The position numbers and the translations under genes were made by a program. Below the pieces are notes generated by a model, which saw nothing but the letters and a program-made list of their open reading frames with translations, was not told where the DNA came from and did not search any database. Shown here one piece after another: positions 42,119 through 44,096 of a stretch of 44,096 nt of DNA (positions are counted from its first letter, which is position 1; each line of letters starts with the position of its first letter). Where the stretch lies: assembly GCA_051873875.1 (NCBI GenBank), contig JBJEFI010000071.1:1-44096 (forward strand). Direction: 5' to 3'. This DNA comes from JBJEFI01 sp051873875 (lineage in GTDB: Bacteria > Bacillota > Bacilli > Bacillales > Bacillaceae_G).

Positions 42119-43105
42119 ATGGCAACTATTTTTTCAGGTATCCAACCAAGCGGAAATTTAACATTAGGAAATTATTTAGGTGCAATTACACAATTTGTAG
42201 AATTACAACATGAACATGAATGTTTCTTTTGCGTTGTAGATCAGCATGCAATCACAGTTCCACAAGACCCTGTTAAATTAAGAAAACAAACTCGAAGCCT
42301 TGCTGCCCTTTATATTGCAAGTGGTATTGATCCAGAGAAATCAACAATCTTTATTCAATCTGAAGTACCAGCTCACGCTCAGCTAGCATGGATTTTACAA
42401 TGTCATGGTTACATGGGTGAATTAGAACGTATGACTCAATTTAAAGATAAATCAAAAGGGAAAGATGCTGTTTCAGTTGGTCTATTTACGTATCCAACTT
42501 TAATGGCAGCCGATATCCTTCTATATAATTCTGAAATTATTCCAGTTGGGGATGACCAAAAACAACATATTGAATTAACTCGTGATATTGCACAGCGTTT
42601 TAACAATAAATACCGTGAAATTTTCACGATTCCAGAAGCTCGTATTCCAAAAGTTGGTGCTCGTATTATGTCACTACAAGAGCCAACTAAGAAAATGAGT
42701 AAGTCTGATGAAAACCAAAAAGCAATGATTACAATGCTCGACGATCCAAAAGTGATTGTAAAGAAAATTAAAAGTGCCGTAACAGATTCAGATGGTGTTG
42801 TAAAATATGACAAAGAAAACAAGCCTGGTGTTTCTAACTTATTATCTATTTACTCCATTTGTTCAGGAAAATCGATTGAAGAATTAGAGACAATGTATGA
42901 AGGCAAAGGCTACGGTGTATTTAAGGAAGATGTTGCCCAAGCTGTTGTCGACATTTTAGCTCCAATTCAAGAACGTTACCAAGCGTTAGTAAATTCAGCT
43001 GAGTTAGATGACATTTTAGACCGTGGTGCTGAAAAAGCAAATAAAGTCGCATTTAAAACATTAAAAAAAGTTGAACGTGCAGTTGGCTTTGGTAGAAAGC
43101 GATAA
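42119..43105 (+). CDS. trpS: tryptophanyl-tRNA synthetase
   Basis: A 328-aa class I synthetase that charges tRNA-Trp. The HIGH-equivalent lies in GIQPSGNLTLGNYLGA (residues 6-21) and the KMSKS loop in KKMSKSDENQ near residue 193. AGGAGG precedes the ATG. Expression is set by the T-box directly upstream. It is a single gene with a terminator shared with yjbA. Confidence 0.98.
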   Translation: MATIFSGIQPSGNLTLGNYLGAITQFVELQHEHECFFCVVDQHAITVPQDPVKLRKQTRSLAALYIASGIDPEKSTIFIQSEVPAHAQLAWILQCHGYMGELERMTQFKDKSKGKDAVSVGLFTYPTLMAADILLYNSEIIPVGDDQKQHIELTRDIAQRFNNKYREIFTIPEARIPKVGARIMSLQEPTKKMSKSDENQKAMITMLDDPKVIVKKIKSAVTDSDGVVKYDKENKPGVSNLLSIYSICSGKSIEELETMYEGKGYGVFKEDVAQAVVDILAPIQERYQALVNSAELDDILDRGAEKANKVAFKTLKKVERAVGFGRKR

Positions 43106-43142
43106 GAAAAAAAGATGTAAGGATTTCTCCTTACATCTTTTT
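43106..43142. terminator. bidirectional terminator (trpS / yjbA)
   Basis: AAAAAGATGTAAGGA-TTTC-TCCTTACATCTTTTT with A and T runs at both ends between convergent genes. Confidence 0.95.
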
Positions 43143-43887
43143 AATTTACTTTTTGCTCATTTTCCATTTCCCATAGCTTTTCAAAAAATGGTTGTCCTTT
43201 TACAATTTTTTCACACAAACTTTTATGTCTATTTCCCCAACCAATTTTCGTTTCACTATAAAGACGGCTCCATATTTCTTCAAAAGATAGTAATTGAATC
43301 TCATTATAAGAACAAGGATTCCACTCCATATACCAATAACGAATTTCCGACGGATTACGAGTTGTATGTAGTTGATCTAGCGCCATAAATAATAATTGTT
43401 TCAATTGTCTTTCTCGTCTTGTTAAACCATTCATCATATCCGGTGAAGGAGATAAAATATGGTGTTCTTTTTCACACTCAATTGTATGAAATGTATAATT
43501 TGTTGATTCCAATCCCAACAACATGTCATATACCATCTGCTCTTGTCGTGGAATAAGCCTGCTCTTTCGAATTGGAATATTATACCCAATTGTATCGACA
43601 GCTAAAATACCTAATCCATCTGAGAGGATAAAACAATAATCCAATTGAATACGCTCATGATTACGACGAACATAGGCTTTTTGATAAACGTCTTCTAGAA
43701 GTTGTCGAGGTAACTCCATTAATTCGTTTTCTATATATTGAAATAACGACGATTCTACTTTTATAATAGGGACTTGGTCTAACAATTCTACACTGTCTTC
43801 TTTACGCCATTCATAGAAATGACAGACATTATATCCATTTTCTTCACCTTCAAACCAGTTTACCCATACATCGTGTAGATATAGCAT
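43141..43887 (-). CDS. yjbA: YjbA family protein (UPF0736)
   Basis: A 248-aa soluble protein matching B. subtilis YjbA along its length (start YLHDVWVNWFEGEENGYNVC; C-terminal WGNRHKSLCEKIVKGQPFFEKLWE). No known catalytic motif or signal peptide. GAGGGG lies five bases before the ATG. The position next to trpS and convergent with it is the same as in B. subtilis. Function unknown. Confidence 0.93.
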   Translation of the reverse strand: MLYLHDVWVNWFEGEENGYNVCHFYEWRKEDSVELLDQVPIIKVESSLFQYIENELMELPRQLLEDVYQKAYVRRNHERIQLDYCFILSDGLGILAVDTIGYNIPIRKSRLIPRQEQMVYDMLLGLESTNYTFHTIECEKEHHILSPSPDMMNGLTRRERQLKQLLFMALDQLHTTRNPSEIRYWYMEWNPCSYNEIQLLSFEEIWSRLYSETKIGWGNRHKSLCEKIVKGQPFFEKLWEMENEQKVN

Positions 43888-43979
43888 TTATACCCCTCAC
43901 TTCATATCTAGTATTATGTATCAGTATGGTCAGACTTCCTGTTATTTATTCCAATATTGTACAACTGTATATATTATTC

Positions 43980-44075
43980 ATGGCATTAAAAAAAAATTCC
44001 TCTAAAGACAATCCGACAAATAACCAAGAGAACAAACAAGAACATACAAGTAGAACCAATCATCAAATAGGATAA
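43980..44075 (+). CDS. possible 31-aa hydrophilic peptide (doubtful)
   Basis: A short ATG-TAA frame coding a Lys/Asn/Gln-rich peptide (MALKKNSSKDNPTNNQ...). Its composition resembles small spore peptides, but there is no ribosome site before the ATG, so it may be chance. The remaining bases to the window end hold nothing I can name apart from a TATAAT at 44090. Confidence 0.22.
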   Translation: MALKKNSSKDNPTNNQENKQEHTSRTNHQIG

Positions 44076-44096
44076 ATAAAAAAACACGCTATAATC

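Noticed and set aside
43071..43388. 105-aa frame at the end of trpS
   Set aside because: It spans the trpS/yjbA terminator and reads antisense to yjbA.

Overview
The window is an AT-rich stretch of chromosome from an endospore-forming low-GC Gram-positive bacterium, almost certainly a member of Bacillaceae. Three things support this. The gene order from yjbA/trpS through opp, spx, mecA, coiA, pepF, spxH, yjbK, yjbM, nadK, rluD, prpE, fabI, cotO, cotY/Z, yjcA, yjcD and yjcG follows the Bacillus subtilis yjb-yjc region. Germinant-receptor and spore-coat genes are present. Bacillus-type regulatory devices (T-box, FapR operator, Fnr with a C-terminal Fe-S cysteine cluster) are also present. About 155-bp intergenic repeats that resemble the bcr1 family, together with the gene set, point toward the B. 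cereus group or a near relative. I cannot name the species.

Layout. 1-5.8 kb: a YhcN/YlaJ-type lipoprotein (cut by the window edge), an orphan Cache-domain membrane protein, a gerA-type germinant receptor operon in A-C-B order, and a secreted helical protein. 5.9-8.4 kb: a D,D-carboxypeptidase and the yojF-bshB2 pair for bacillithiol synthesis. 8.4-13.3 kb: fnr with a structured intergenic region beside it, a YeiH-type exporter with a divergent LysR regulator, a DegV protein and an EamA transporter. 13.4-20.6 kb: yjcG, then a spore-coat block (cotB, the yjcD helicase, a 37-aa GCGCG peptide, yjcA, cotY/Z, cotO) and fabI. 20.7-30.9 kb: a RodA/FtsW polymerase, prpE, rluD-nadK-yjbM (SasB), yjbK, spxH, and coiA-pepF. 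31-35.3 kb: cls, mecA, a TerC protein, spx and a small membrane protein. 35.3-44.1 kb: oppABCDF, a DUF3899 protein, the T-box and trpS, and yjbA.

How the genes connect. Spx and two proteins that control its turnover or activity (SpxH, MecA) lie within 8.3 kb; bshB2 makes the thiol that works in the same disulfide-stress response. Opp (import) and PepF (hydrolysis) form a peptide-uptake route relevant to sporulation and competence signalling, next to CoiA. The germination and coat genes belong to the spore programme.

The window holds three runs of exactly 100 N (5162-5261, 14906-15005, 21535-21634), which look like scaffold gaps. One falls beside a bcr1-like repeat, one in the repetitive tail of cotB (placing the true C-terminus in another frame of the drawn sequence), and one inside the RodA-like gene, where far more than 100 bases is probably missing.

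Most of the window is core genome. The best leads are two families of about 140-160 bp intergenic elements whose hairpins differ in sequence but keep their pairing, the structured segment with an Fnr-box-like site beside fnr, an identical C-x2-C-x14-H-x2-H-x5-C module at the N-termini of CoiA and the YjcD helicase, and an SpxH whose CxxC motif has become CxxY.
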